Assembly: GCA_001929475.1 (NCBI GenBank)
Contig: LXFE01000143.1
Location: 1-52,506, forward strand
Reading direction: 5' to 3'
Origin: Neolecta irregularis DAH-3
Taxonomy: Eukaryota > Ascomycota > Neolectomycetes > Neolectales > Neolectaceae
Length of the DNA stretch: 52,506 nucleotides
Part shown: one piece after another, positions 19,721 through 30,818 of the stretch
Numbering within the stretch: the stretch's first letter is position 1
Layout: every line of letters begins with the position of its first letter
Made by a program: the position numbers and the translations under genes
Notes under the pieces: model-generated
Told to the model about the DNA's origin: nothing
The model's input: only the letters and a program-made list of their open reading frames with translations
Database searches by the model: none

Positions 19721-22272
19721 ATGCAAAGTGCCGGTTCACTGCAATCCCCACCGATACGGCCACCGCGACCAGCTCCGCCAGTTGCTGTTCCTGGAGCCTC
19801 CTCTTTGCGCGGCAATGCTCCTCCGACTCTGGACGATATTCTCCGCCGGTTCAACAGCCCCGCTCCCGCTTCTCCTACGCCTCCGCTAATCCCCGAACTC
19901 AACCTGGCCCCAGACTTCTCCGCCAAGCGGGCCTCCATTGCCGCTGCCCTGGCCCGCCCTCAAGCCTCTCGGAAATCGCTACTCTTTGATCCTGTCCTCC
20001 TCCCCCGCTTCCGCTTCCCCCCCGCAGGATCACTCGCCCCAGACTCACGCATCCCTCCTCGCCATCTTCACTCATCCAGTCAGTCGCCTTTGCAAGACCA
20101 CGAAGCAAAGAGACTAAAGAGGCGCGCTCATCTGATCCGAGAGCTTGTTGATACAGAAATCTCTTTTTGTCAGGACCTTGAGCTCATCGAGACTGTACTA
20201 CACCCTTCCCTCTCCTCTTAACCTACTACTCGTAGGTCTATAAACTCGGCGCCTCCGACTGCAAGCCTTTAAAGCAAGAGGATTCAGAAATCCTTTTTGC
20301 AAACTCCTCCAAAATCCTTCAGTTTTCAAGATCCCTCCTCCAACAATTACAACCCCAAGATCATTCAACCGAGCCCGACATCCTTACACTCAATATTGGT
20401 TTCATTTTTGGCAAAAATGTAGGTATTCCTTCTCTCGATAATGCTAATTTCTAGATGATGGATATTGAAAAAGTTTACTCCAAATACTGCAAACACCACG
20501 AACAATCAATAGAACGGCTACATAAACTGAAAGCTAATGAAGACGTTCGAAAGTGGTTAGAAGTCTGCAATCTCATTAGTCTTATCTGACATTAGATGTG
20601 TCAAGCCAATTCTGCGGGACGAACAACAGCCTGGGATCTCGACAGTCTATTAATCAAACCAGTCCAAAGAGTTCTCAAGTACCCTCTACTGCTGATGCAA
20701 ATTCTGGAAATTACCCACATCTCACATTCAGATTATGTGGCTTTAGATCTCGCAGCGAAAGAAATCACCCTAGTGGCAGATCGGATTAACGAGATTAAAA
20801 AGCGCAAAGATATTGTCGATAAAGTAGTTGGACGTCGTAAGACAGAAGCTGATGTAAACTTTCATCACACCTTGCGCTGACAACAAGTTTCGCCGCGGGC
20901 TCCACAAAAGCTTGTCTCGAAGAGCTGAAAAGGTAGTTTCTCTGTGACCCTCACAGACTAACCAGAGATCCGCCAAACAGTTGGATTAAGTCAAGCCCAT
21001 CAAGACCCAGTATATCTGGCGCTATCTCTTCGTTTTACCGCACAAATCGACCGACTACAAAATCTCATTCGTAACATCGAATCATGGATATCCAGCCTAA
21101 AAGATCATTTAGAGCAAGTCGTTGCATTCAGCATTGTCCTTGATGAATGGGTCAACCTCTCTCCGCTTAATGACCGAAAAATGCGATCAAGGTGGAAATC
21201 GTTTAGAATTATCGTCGACGATATGGTGACGACTCAACTATCCTCCCTGGTATATAACTGTGGTATTTCCTAGTTGACTCTCAGGGCGAATCGGTACATA
21301 ATGATGTCCTCGCACCCCTAGAAGTTCTTTACAGTCTTCACGAAGTCCCTGCTCATGTCATATCGAAGCATGACATCAAGTTTCTTGACCACAACCGCGC
21401 TAAAGCATTTCGGGGACGTGGTGAAGTAGCTGATAAAATATTAGAGGCATCGTCTGAAGATTATCTTGCATTACACGCCTCGTTGCTTGATGAGTTGCCA
21501 AAGTTCTTTGCATTGTCCCGGAGAATGGTCGATGTTTCAATAACCGAGTTTGCCATGGCACAAGCTAAATGGTATTGTGGATGGGCGGATCGTTTAAAGG
21601 ATGTATTTCCAGACGGTCGCGGTGCAAAATTTGTACTTAAAGAGATTTCAGAACATTTTCACAGAGAGTACAACATTGCCACACAGCAAATGAATGAGCT
21701 GGATCTTTTCAATAGTATTACACATTTACTTATCTACCCACTGATACCCAGAACCTCAACTAACTGCACCTCTATTTGCTTCTCCACTGACTCCGGCGCC
21801 ATCGATATCTACGGATGACGAAGAGCGTCGGTTCTTCCGTCTGCGTATGCGTCCGTCCGAGTCCCGCGAAAGACAACAGATTCGAGAAGATCTAGTTGAT
21901 TACCCAAAACTGTGCTCCATATCCAACTTAACACCTCGATTGTCGCCCTATTCAGCACACAAACCCCCGCGTTGCGCAAATTCGGAAGCAACAACCTCAT
22001 ATTCCAGCATTTCACAAGACTGCCTCAATTCGAGCACCTCTACTTGGGCTTCCCAATCCAGTCTCTTCCAAGCGACTTGTACCACAAAACACACAGGAAA
22101 TCCTATCCTTGACCGTGGCTTCCCCCATCTTAGCTTCACCACTGGCGAAGTATTCGATATCTACGCACGATCTGGCGATGGGTTCCTTCTCGCCCGCATC
22201 GCTGACTCGGAACAAGTTGGATGGATACCTGAGTGCGACTGTGTCATCTTGTCCAATTCCCAGGTCAATTGA
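19721..22272 (+). CDS. Rho guanine nucleotide exchange factor with DH, BAR and SH3 domains
   Basis: Activates a Rho/Cdc42-type GTPase at curved membrane or the cortex. The Pro-rich N-terminus is followed by a DH domain starting RRAHLIRELVDTE and including WDLDSLLIKPVQRVLKYPLL. A BAR domain then begins near FRRGLHKSLSRRAEK and includes QDPVYLALSLRF and EFAMAQAKWYCGW. The C-terminus carries an SH3 domain (FPHLSFTTGEVFDIYARSGD, QVGWIPE). This order matches fungal DH-BAR proteins related to Tuba/DNMBP and S. pombe Gef3; a C-terminal SH3 marks the Tuba-like type. Introns include 20195-20235, 20419-20454 and 20563-20595. The start at 19721 (MQSAGSLQS) sits where GC content jumps. An upstream in-frame start is possible. 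Confidence 0.85.
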
Positions 22273-23179
<907 letters not shown>

Positions 23180-24679
23180 TTATATCATTTTGAAACATGC
23201 CTTCCACATCCCTCCTGCAAGACCATTCCCTATAGAAAGTTTCTCGGCCAAAATACCAGATAAGTTCGCATCAGGCTGTGTGTGAAATAAACCAGCCTGA
23301 ATATACAACTCAAGTACTGCATGTGCTTCAACATCAGTGTATGTTTCGACAGGTATCAATGTAGTCCCATCAATACTGTTGGTCACCCTTTCATCAAAAT
23401 GCTCAAAAGGTGAAGCTTCTTCAGCACCAATAATATGGTTGAGAGTAATATTTTTCTTTGGTTTAGAGGATGTCGTTGCAATAACCGCGCCATTTTTCAG
23501 ATGTCAGAAAGATCTAAAAGAAATGCACTTACTAGCTTCTTGGAACCATTGAGATAGGAGATAAACCATGATGCTAGAGCGAAATCATGTGGATGAATAG
23601 ATTTCAAATCTGCGGTAAAATACTTCGAGGGCACTGACAGAGCGGAGAAATTATCCAAAGTCAAGAGAACACTCGGCCGGTTCTCTTGATTCAGCTGTTC
23701 CATTAATGCCTGTAGAACTTCATAAGAACAGAGAGGATCGCGAATACCGCAACCGATTAATCGAGTAAGGTCATCTCCGAGTTGAATTGTCTTGTTTTGT
23801 CCAAAACTATACGACCGCGTGCATTTAATCTATGCATCAGGATCGAGTGTGGAATTTGGAATACTCCGCCCAAGGCATCCAAATTGGCATCTTTCGTTCG
23901 TTCAAGGAGAGCCGCAGTAAACTGGTGTTGATGATATAACCCGGAATTTTTGTCCAGGGAATAACTTGTTGTATTGTCCACCAATTCAAGCCCTGTAATA
24001 ATGTTCCAATTAACAGGGAAAAAGAGGAATACCTCTAGGAACTGCAATAACTATCCAGTCGTTCATTAGAGCATGTACTTGCGCTTGCAGAAGTAAAACG
24101 CTTTTTCCTGAGCCAGCTGGCCCCGTCAATAAACAGCGTCTCATTTCACTGGAAGCCTTTCCATCCAATCTTTGGCACAAGTCAATCGTTTCATTGCGGA
24201 TCACAGGAGAAAATTGGTAAAAGTATTGAAAGCCTTGACAGGGATGAAACACTTGCAGAGTAGATAGCTTTGCAGTGATCGCAGCAGAAGAAGCCAGACA
24301 GGAACCGCAGAGACTCGAATTTGTCAAAGAATCTTTCAATAACTCCTCGATATCGAGATTCTTTGGCCGTGCTGAGAAAGAACTGGATATTGGATCACAG
24401 CCGAGAGTTGCTTTCAGTAATGACGTCGTCTGAAAGGCCATATCGACTGTTGTCTTGACTTTATTTCCACCGCTGCCCTTGTCTTTCTTTTTAGAGGGTC
24501 CGTATCCCGGCTTGCTTGCTTTTTTCTTTTCTGGATCCAGTCAGTATGAACGCAGTGTAGGCGGTTTGATTACTTGAAGCAACAGCCGGTCCTTTGGCAC
24601 AAACTCGACTTGCCGAGAGAGCTCTGGTGTATAGTTTCAGACTTTTTGAAGCCTGGAGCGATATGCGCCGCAGTTTCAT
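23180..24679 (-). CDS. RSM23: mitochondrial small ribosomal subunit protein mS29 (DAP3/Rsm23)
   Basis: GTP-binding protein of the mitoribosomal small subunit. The start MKLRRISLQASKSLKLYTRA is a basic amphipathic leader typical of a mitochondrial presequence. A 43-nt intron (24531-24573) leads to a Lys-rich stretch and MAFQTTSLLK. Later blocks are FQYFYQFSPV, the P-loop GPAGSGKSVLLLQA, NDWIVIAVPR, and after an intron LELVDNTTSYSLD with GLYHQHQ, all matching DAP3/Rsm23. The C-terminal exon ends KACFKMI with stop at 23180. The start lies only 67 bp from that of RRS1 on the other strand. Confidence 0.9.
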
Positions 24680-24746
24680 TGGGCTGTATTCGAGATCTTT
24701 TCTGATGAGGCGGTTTAGAAAATCAAACTCCAACTTTCTTTTCTCT
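24680..24746. promoter_or_regulatory. 67-bp bidirectional start region (mS29 / RRS1)
   Basis: Only 67 bases separate the start codon of mS29 (minus) from that of RRS1 (plus). Both genes serve ribosomes, one mitochondrial and one cytosolic. Core promoter elements must lie within the gap or inside the opposite gene's transcribed region. Confidence 0.6.
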
Positions 24747-25439
24747 ATGCCAATGTCGGCTGCAGATTTGACCTCGGATATCTCCAAGTATAATGATGGC
24801 GGCGCATAAATTGACAAGATCAGATCAATCATAGTCGAAAAGCCAGTTCCACTGGACTATGATCTGGGAAATCTCGCAGCCTACGATATCAACCCGCTCC
24901 CCACACCAATAACCGAAGCTATACTCCATTCAACCGCTCGAGATGGTGCACAACTACTGATCAATCAGATCCTCTCACTTCCAATCACAGCTTTGCAGAA
25001 TGGAACATATGCCCAGCTCCCGGAACCGACTACGCAGCTGCCCAGAGAGAAGCCAGTATGAATATGAACTCTTGCGCCAGACTAATTTCAGTTACCCAAA
25101 GCCAAACCCCTGACGCGGTGGGAAAGGTTTGCCAAGATCAAGGGTATTCAACCAAAGAGCCGCAAGGATGGAAAGTTGGTATTTGACGAACCTTCGGGTG
25201 AATGGGTACCAAAATGGGGTTACAAGGGCACAAACAAAAAAGATGAACAAGAATGGCTGGTCGAGCTTAAAGAAAATGACGACGTTTCAACAGACCCTCG
25301 AACAACTATGAAAAAGGAACGTAAAGAGAAAGTTTTGAAAAATAAAAAACAGAAACAACGGAATGCAGACGAAGCGAACGGCATCAAATTTCCCACCAGC
25401 ACGGGCATTAAAATGGACAAGAGACATCCAAAGCGTTAA
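24747..25439 (+). CDS. RRS1: ribosome biogenesis protein Rrs1
   Basis: Nucleolar assembly factor that, in yeast, brings the 5S RNP into pre-60S particles with Rpf2. Exon 1 (24747-24787) starts MPMSAADLTSDIS. A 36-nt intron (24788-24823) joins it to SIIVEKPVPLDYDLGNLAAY. A second 36-nt intron (25056-25091) lies exactly within LPREKP/LPKAKPLTRWERFA. The family blocks PKSRKDGKLVFDEPSGEWVP and KWGYKG are intact and the tail is Lys/Arg-rich. The length of about 206 residues agrees with the yeast protein. It is followed in tandem by BET2. Confidence 0.95.
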
Positions 25440-25556
25440 GCTGTTGAGCAATTTGAGACCATGGTGTTTTTTTGTTTTTGGTGTAATAAAGAATATACAA
25501 ATATAACCAGATCAAGATTCTCCCAAATTTGACCTCGAGTGGTTGAATTTGTCTTG

Positions 25557-26740
25557 ATGACTTCAAGTAATCCAACCATCCTACTTGTCGATAAACACGT
25601 CGCATTTATCAAGGCGCTGGATTCTGTAATACTTCCTGTCAGAAACACGGATTTTTAAAGCCTAGAAAAAAGACGAGCTAGAGTATTGGTTGACAGAACA
25701 TTTACGATTGAATGGTCTGTATTGGGGATTGACCGCCCTTCATCTTCTGAATCGGTCGGACGGTTTGGATCGCCTAGAGGTCATATCATTTGTCAAGTCA
25801 TGTCAGAATAGCGATGGTATTATCACCTACCCAAAAGAGTAAGGATTTCATGAATAAGGTGGATTTGGGGCTCATCCCGAACACGATTCGCATATGTTAT
25901 GCACTGTTAGCGCGATACAGATTCTAGCTATTGAGGATGCCTTGGCCCAGATTGATGTCTCTGCAGTGACGGCTTGTAAGAATCCCCATTGTGCAACGAG
26001 TAAAATCTAGTTATCAAGAGATTACAACAACCAGATGGCTCATTTGCCGGAGATAGATGGGGAGAGATCGACACGCGATTCATTTATGGAGCTTTCAACT
26101 GTCTTTCGCTTCTTGGACGGCTAGATGCCATCAATGTGGATGAAGCAGTCAACTTTATAGCTCGATGCAAGAACTTTGATGGGGGGTTTGGATTAATGCC
26201 GGGTGCTGAGACTCATAGCGGGCAAGGTTAATTTTTTCTCTCATCTACATTTACCTCTATAGTATTTACTTGCGTTGGTGCTCTTTCAATTGCAAATCGT
26301 CTCGATGTCGTTGATACGGAATTATTAGGATGGTGGTTGAGCGAGCGCCAGCTTAAATGTGGTGGATTGAACGGCAGGCCAGAAAAACTCGAGGATGTAT
26401 GGGGCGGTTATGAATTGTGCTAATATCGAGGTTTGCTACTCTTGGTGGGTCTTGTCATCTTTGGCCATGATCAAGAAGCTTCACTATATTGATAGAGACA
26501 AATTGATCAGATTCATACTTTCAGCCCAGGTATAATATGGTGATGGCCTTGTAGTGACCAGTGTAGGACCCTGAGAATGGTGGAATAGCAGATCGGCCTG
26601 GTGACACAGCGGATGTATTTCATACTCTTTTTGGGATTGCAGGACTCTCGCTACTCAATTATGAGAACCTTGAAGCTGTGGACCCAGTGTATTGTGTGCC
26701 TATATCTACACTCCAACGCCTGGGCCTTTTGAATAAATGA
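25557..26740 (+). CDS. BET2: Rab geranylgeranyltransferase beta subunit
   Basis: Catalytic beta subunit of GGTase-II, which double-geranylgeranylates Rab proteins presented by REP. Exon 1 (25557-25625) gives [17 protein letters not shown]. The next exons carry [68 protein letters not shown] and [20 protein letters not shown]. The zinc ligands Asp and Cys in EDVCYSWW and the His in DVFHTLFG are present. Introns of 34-42 nt separate these blocks, for example 25626-25665. The length is about 320 residues, as expected. It converges with the Virilizer-like gene. Confidence 0.94.
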
Positions 26741-26844
26741 ATTCACTGATACTCATTAACCGATAGTTTGTAACAGTCGTATATCTTGCTGCATGTCCTG
26801 TTTTACTCGTCGAACTACTTCCAGCATCGTCTCGTCTAGATCAT

Positions 26845-27556
26845 CTAAAGATCAGTTGAACTGTACATGGGAACCTTGCCATCGCTTCTGCTCTGATCAA
26901 GTCGAGATGACAGAGCATTCTTTTGCGTTTCGTCAAAATGAAGAGACCGGACCAACTCCTCAAGTGATCCACGTCGGTCTTGTTTCACCTCATTGTCATG
27001 GAATTTTCCTCGGAAACTATCTAGGATATATGAAGGCTTCTCGTGCCTGCTTGATATCATTTCGATACTCATGGCTCCTTCCACGATTTGTACACTGTTC
27101 TTTGACACATCACCAAACACCGCGAGCGTTATATCTGCTGGTTTATTGCACCTCAGAACGACAAATCGTGTGAATAACTAATGTTAGACCTTATATTCGG
27201 GACTGATAGTATACGTCCTGCTCGTTGTCCAACGTGTACGTTGCAATGCCTTGCCCATGGATATCGGAAGGATTGTAGTGAAGAAGAATTTTCTTCAACG
27301 GCAAGATACCCCTCTTTGAAAGCGGCTCCGACTGGAGATGTACAAGACACTGCAGCTCGAGAAGGGTATCTGTTGTTCGTCTAAAGTCAAATAGACGTGT
27401 TTATAATAAATCTCACCCTATCACATCTGTAGACTGAAATGCGGAGACGTTTGCGGGCACAATGCTTATGGATTCGATTCGACAGCGTTTTGGAAAGCGG
27501 ATGCATTCGACAAGTGATGCAGGAGTGAATAAGAGATGGTCATAAAACACAAGCAT
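26845..27556 (-). CDS. Virilizer-like N-terminal domain protein (m6A writer accessory)
   Basis: Virilizer/VIRMA scaffolds the m6A methyltransferase accessory complex with WTAP in animals and plants. Here the start MLVFYDHLLFTPAS is followed by CIRFPKRCRIESISIVPANV, then across an intron DVIGRTTDTLLELQCLV, later ATYTLDNEQD, and across a further intron TRFVVLRCNKPADITLAVFG. The order and spacing follow the Virilizer N-terminal jelly-roll: RFP, a strand with IIP, GRT/GET, TDxLVLRG, TLAIYG. The visible protein is only about 200 residues, far shorter than animal VIRMA. A last exon encoding a helix DDLDETMLEVVRRVKQ to a stop near 26756 may belong but could not be joined. The identification rests on pattern memory, so it needs a profile search. 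Confidence 0.6.
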
Positions 27557-28026
27557 AGTGAAACGAACGATGCACGGGGGGAGAAATGCCGAATCTTTAA
27601 AGAAAGACAAGGACACGACTTTTCACCGTGTATGTGTCCAATTGGATCTTTTGAGAGAGTCCATATTTTTGCTATGCTATCAAGGTCGGGCCAATGATTG
27701 TGTACTTTATTTAGATAGCGCGTGCTTTTAATTTGGTTATTCAGGCTACACGGGTATACTGTAGTTATACTTGAACAAGGCGTTTAGAGCCATACTCATT
27801 TTGGCCAATATTTCAAATCTAGACTTCTCGATATGACGTACGGCCGCTCCCTTTTGCAACTACTCGCGGAACCGAAAAAGGTTGGGCAATCCTATTCGCA
27901 CAGTAGTCGACAAGGAAGAGTATTGGGTTTGACGCGTTTGTTGCCTAACTTTACAGGGTATGGAGGGCTGTGAGGACCAAGTAGCCATCACTGCGTATAC
28001 TTTTGTATGGGTCTAATTCTTTGTAA
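27557..28026. other. spacer with a 46-codon ORF
   Basis: Region upstream of the Virilizer-like gene and downstream of the LYAR-type gene. It contains the small plus-strand frame at 27833 (separate entry). The rest shows no conserved frame. Confidence 0.4.
27833..27973 (+). CDS. possible small protein, 46 aa
   Basis: The frame MTYGRSLLQLLAEPKKVG ... LTRLLPNFTGYGGL has an amphipathic, basic N-terminus and protein-like composition. A GTATGG after ACAGG could be a 5' splice site, which would change the tail. I do not recognise a family. It is a candidate for a small mitochondrial protein, but chance cannot be excluded. Confidence 0.3.
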   Translation: MTYGRSLLQLLAEPKKVGQSYSHSSRQGRVLGLTRLLPNFTGYGGL

Positions 28027-28765
28027 CTAATCTGTCTCTTGAGAAGAGTCTCCAGGTTGCATTCTGATGAAACGAAGACTATTGTCAGACATTATTTGCA
28101 CGCCAGTGCCGTCCAAGATGTGATTGCGTAGCTTTTGACGCTTTATTATTGGGTGTTGAGTCCTAACGAGCTCAAGGGCCTTGCCTATGGAAATGGCCTT
28201 CTGGGAAGCAAGAATATTGAAGAAGTTGTCGATGGGGTCATCTGGGGAAATCTCGAGGGATTCGGATACGGGATCCTTGTGCTCTGTCTTTAGCTTTTGT
28301 GCGGGATTTTCGTGGTCTCTAGCTTTACGTTTTGAAGAAGGGGCGAGTTCCTGGAGTTCCTGGAGTTCCTGGAGTTTCTTGGCTTTCAGTTCCTGAAGTC
28401 AGTGGAGAAGAGGAAGGCGAGTACCTTTTTTGTGAGTTTATAGACGGACTTGTGGTATTTTTGGTCTTCCGTCTTGCAGGCGGTATGCACTCGGTAGGCG
28501 GTGCCCTGGGATCAGCAGCGGCTACTTGGGATATATGCATCAAAGGAGGTCGAACAGTCGAGACAGGAAAAGGATGCGTTTGCACAGCGAGCCCTGTGTT
28601 TGTCGAGGAGCGGCTTCTTGACTGTGTCTTGGCATTCCTGGCGGTTAGCAGTGTGCAGTGTATGCGCAGTGTATGCGCCGTATATGCGGATATGCCTGAC
28701 ACTGCAGCACACCACTACACGCTGATACACTGCTGGTATCGTACCTGGCAGACAAAAGACACCAT
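28027..28765 (-). CDS. LYAR-type zinc finger nucleolar protein
   Basis: LYAR-family proteins carry an N-terminal pair of C2HC zinc fingers and act in pre-rRNA processing or transcription. Exon 1 reads MVSFVCQ. After an intron of roughly 110 nt, unusually long for this window, the frame continues ECQDTVKKPLLDKHRARC and FSCLDCSTSFDAYIP. A further 36-nt intron leads to HTACKTEDQKYHKSVYKL. Cys and His spacing and the EDQKY block match the LYAR finger. A LQEL repeat follows, from four tandem 9-bp units near 28345-28380, then a basic stretch and a conserved-looking C-terminus ending SSQETD. The start codon lies 41 bp from that of the PPR gene. Confidence 0.82.
28655..28671. repeat. 17-mer shared with 13787-13803
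   Basis: Second copy of GCAGTGTATGCGCAGTG. It lies within the long first intron of the LYAR-type gene, where related GTATGCGC and ATATGCGG words follow. See the entry at 13787. Confidence 0.55.
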
Positions 28766-28812
28766 GGAAAACGCAACAGGCGACTGGCGACCCACCACCT
28801 CGTTCCATGGTG
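28760..28812. promoter_or_regulatory. 41-bp bidirectional start region with inverted start contexts
   Basis: The start contexts of the LYAR-type gene (minus, CACCATGGAA at 28760-28769 as read on plus) and the PPR gene (plus, TTCCATGGTG at 28803-28812) are exact 10-base inverted repeats. Only 41 bases separate the two ATGs, leaving no room for separate core promoters, so the 5' leaders probably overlap. Confidence 0.55.
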
Positions 28813-30732
28813 CTCCACCAACCCCGGGCCGCCCTGCTCGTCCTGCCCTTTCTTGCCCCGTCCCTAGATCCTGTATTTATAACCACCCGTACTTTGCATT
28901 TCGCAACAGTTCTTGCGGCTGCGCGACCCGTACAACTCCCACTTCGCGCACCGCAAGTTCCTCCCGGGGCATTATGGCTGCGGTTTGAACAGAAGCTGAA
29001 TCTGCCGTACCGTCTGTGGAAGCACGAGACGTGGAATCTCTACAATCGGCTGCGTGCAATTCCAAATGGCCTGTGCCGTCTCACTGCAAAGCACTGCCAC
29101 AAACTCTGGGGATACATTTTCCACCTCCCGCAGCGAAGCCCGGGCCAGATCTTTGAACTTGCAAATGCGCAGATCAAGTTCCGCATCCCATTTTCGCTCC
29201 AGCAGCAGACCGCCTATATAGAGGCGCTCTACTGTCTCGGAAAAAAGAACCACGCATATCAAATATTCGCAAACGGGCCGCCGCCTGGAACTCTACCCGA
29301 CACGCGCTGGTTCAACGTTGGCATCCAGATGCATGCAAAGGACCGCGACCTGTTAAACGCAGAACAAGTGTTGCAGCGCCTTCTTTCTACCGGCGCCGCA
29401 CCGACATCCTTTTCGTTTATGCCGCTTATCATGAACTACTGCCTCCTCAAAAACAAGGACCGCGCACTCTTGTCCTACTCCAGAATGAAAAGCGCATGTC
29501 CGGAAATCGACCTCCAGTCCTACGAAGCAGTCTTGTTTTCCTTCTTCGAGGCTGGCTATCCCTCCATCGCTGCCCGGGTATACGACGATATCCTCGCCGC
29601 CAGTCTCACACCCTCCACACTTACCACCTCGGTTATGTACGACCATCTCGCAAAACGCGCAAACAACCTCACAGAGTTGCTCAACCTCGGCGTCCGCATC
29701 AACAACATCAACCGCGAATTTGCATTCGATCCCTTCTACTACGCTTCCGTCATGGCCAACCTCTGCCGCCTAAACGAAATGGACTACGCTTTGGTGGTCT
29801 TTAAAGGTCTCCGCAATGCAGACGAGAAACTCGACACTATACACTACAATATCATCATCGGCGGCTACCTCAAGGTCAACAACGACATGCCGGCCGCAGA
29901 ATCCCTCGCTCAAGACATGTTCAAGTCGGACGGGACAGGCAAAGTTCCCCAGCCAGATGTATCCACTTTTGGAATGCTCGTCCAGTGGTACGTAGACAAC
30001 GATCAGCCCACCAAAGTCTTTAGTCTCATTCAAACAATGAAATCCCTCGGTATCAAACCAAATACCTACATTGCAAACATGCTCCTTCACCTATGGAACA
30101 TCCGCCGAAACCGCATAAAGTTTTGGGAAACATTCGACGAAATGAAACTCCAGGAAATTCAGCAAGATGCACATACCTTTGGAATGGCCTGGCTCAGTCT
30201 CTACCTCACTGCTTACGCCAAACGAGACGTTATGCAACATGTACGACATCCTCGTGGTCTCTTTCGCCAAATGCTCGAAACCCCAAACCTCGATCCCCAC
30301 GTTCGCATGTTCGACATCGTCATAAAGGCGTTCCTGGGGTACAAAGATCCCGCAGGATGTCTAATTGCCTACGAGGCAATGATTCGACACTATAAACTTC
30401 AATGCGACTGGATCACCGCGGAAAAAATAGTCAGAGGCATTGCAGGCATGACCGACGAAGGAGCATGGTATCACAGTGGTCTCTTAAAACTCAAATCAAT
30501 ACTCGGAGATCTAAATGAAATCAAACTAGCTAGAGGCGCCTTTCACCAAAAGTCTCCCGAAACCTCTCCACAAACTGATATCGATCCAGATGATTTACGC
30601 AAACTCTTGTTTAAATTTGTGCGCAATACAAAACTTGCGAGCACAGCTCGCAAAGACCTCGTTGAGGCCAGAGAAGCTATGGGCGCGAACTATATACCAA
30701 TAGACGCTTTGAAGAATACTGCCGCATCTTGA
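28807..30732 (+). CDS. pentatricopeptide repeat protein, probably mitochondrial
   Basis: PPR proteins bind organellar RNA for processing, stability or translation. The 641-residue frame has no intron. The N-terminus is rich in Ala, Leu and Arg with few acidic residues, as in a mitochondrial leader. Repeats include WFNVGIQMHAKDRDLLNAEQ, SYEAVLFSFFEAGYPSIAAR, YYASVMANLCRLNEMDYALV, YNIIIGGYLKVNNDMPAAES, TFGMLVQWYVDNDQPTKVF and IANMLLHLW. The GC-rich 5' part differs from the AT-richer 3' part. The first ATG is chosen as start; the next in-frame Met is far inside. No specific RNA target can be inferred. Confidence 0.88.
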   Translation: MVLHQPRAALLVLPFLAPSLDPVFITTRTLHFATVLAAARPVQLPLRAPQVPPGALWLRFEQKLNLPYRLWKHETWNLYNRLRAIPNGLCRLTAKHCHKLWGYIFHLPQRSPGQIFELANAQIKFRIPFSLQQQTAYIEALYCLGKKNHAYQIFANGPPPGTLPDTRWFNVGIQMHAKDRDLLNAEQVLQRLLSTGAAPTSFSFMPLIMNYCLLKNKDRALLSYSRMKSACPEIDLQSYEAVLFSFFEAGYPSIAARVYDDILAASLTPSTLTTSVMYDHLAKRANNLTELLNLGVRINNINREFAFDPFYYASVMANLCRLNEMDYALVVFKGLRNADEKLDTIHYNIIIGGYLKVNNDMPAAESLAQDMFKSDGTGKVPQPDVSTFGMLVQWYVDNDQPTKVFSLIQTMKSLGIKPNTYIANMLLHLWNIRRNRIKFWETFDEMKLQEIQQDAHTFGMAWLSLYLTAYAKRDVMQHVRHPRGLFRQMLETPNLDPHVRMFDIVIKAFLGYKDPAGCLIAYEAMIRHYKLQCDWITAEKIVRGIAGMTDEGAWYHSGLLKLKSILGDLNEIKLARGAFHQKSPETSPQTDIDPDDLRKLLFKFVRNTKLASTARKDLVEAREAMGANYIPIDALKNTAAS

Positions 30733-30818
30733 TTGTAATATAATTAATGTATACTGATACTCCATAATATAGATATAATACTAATGATATAGTAATTCCG
30801 CAACCCAGACTGGTTCCA

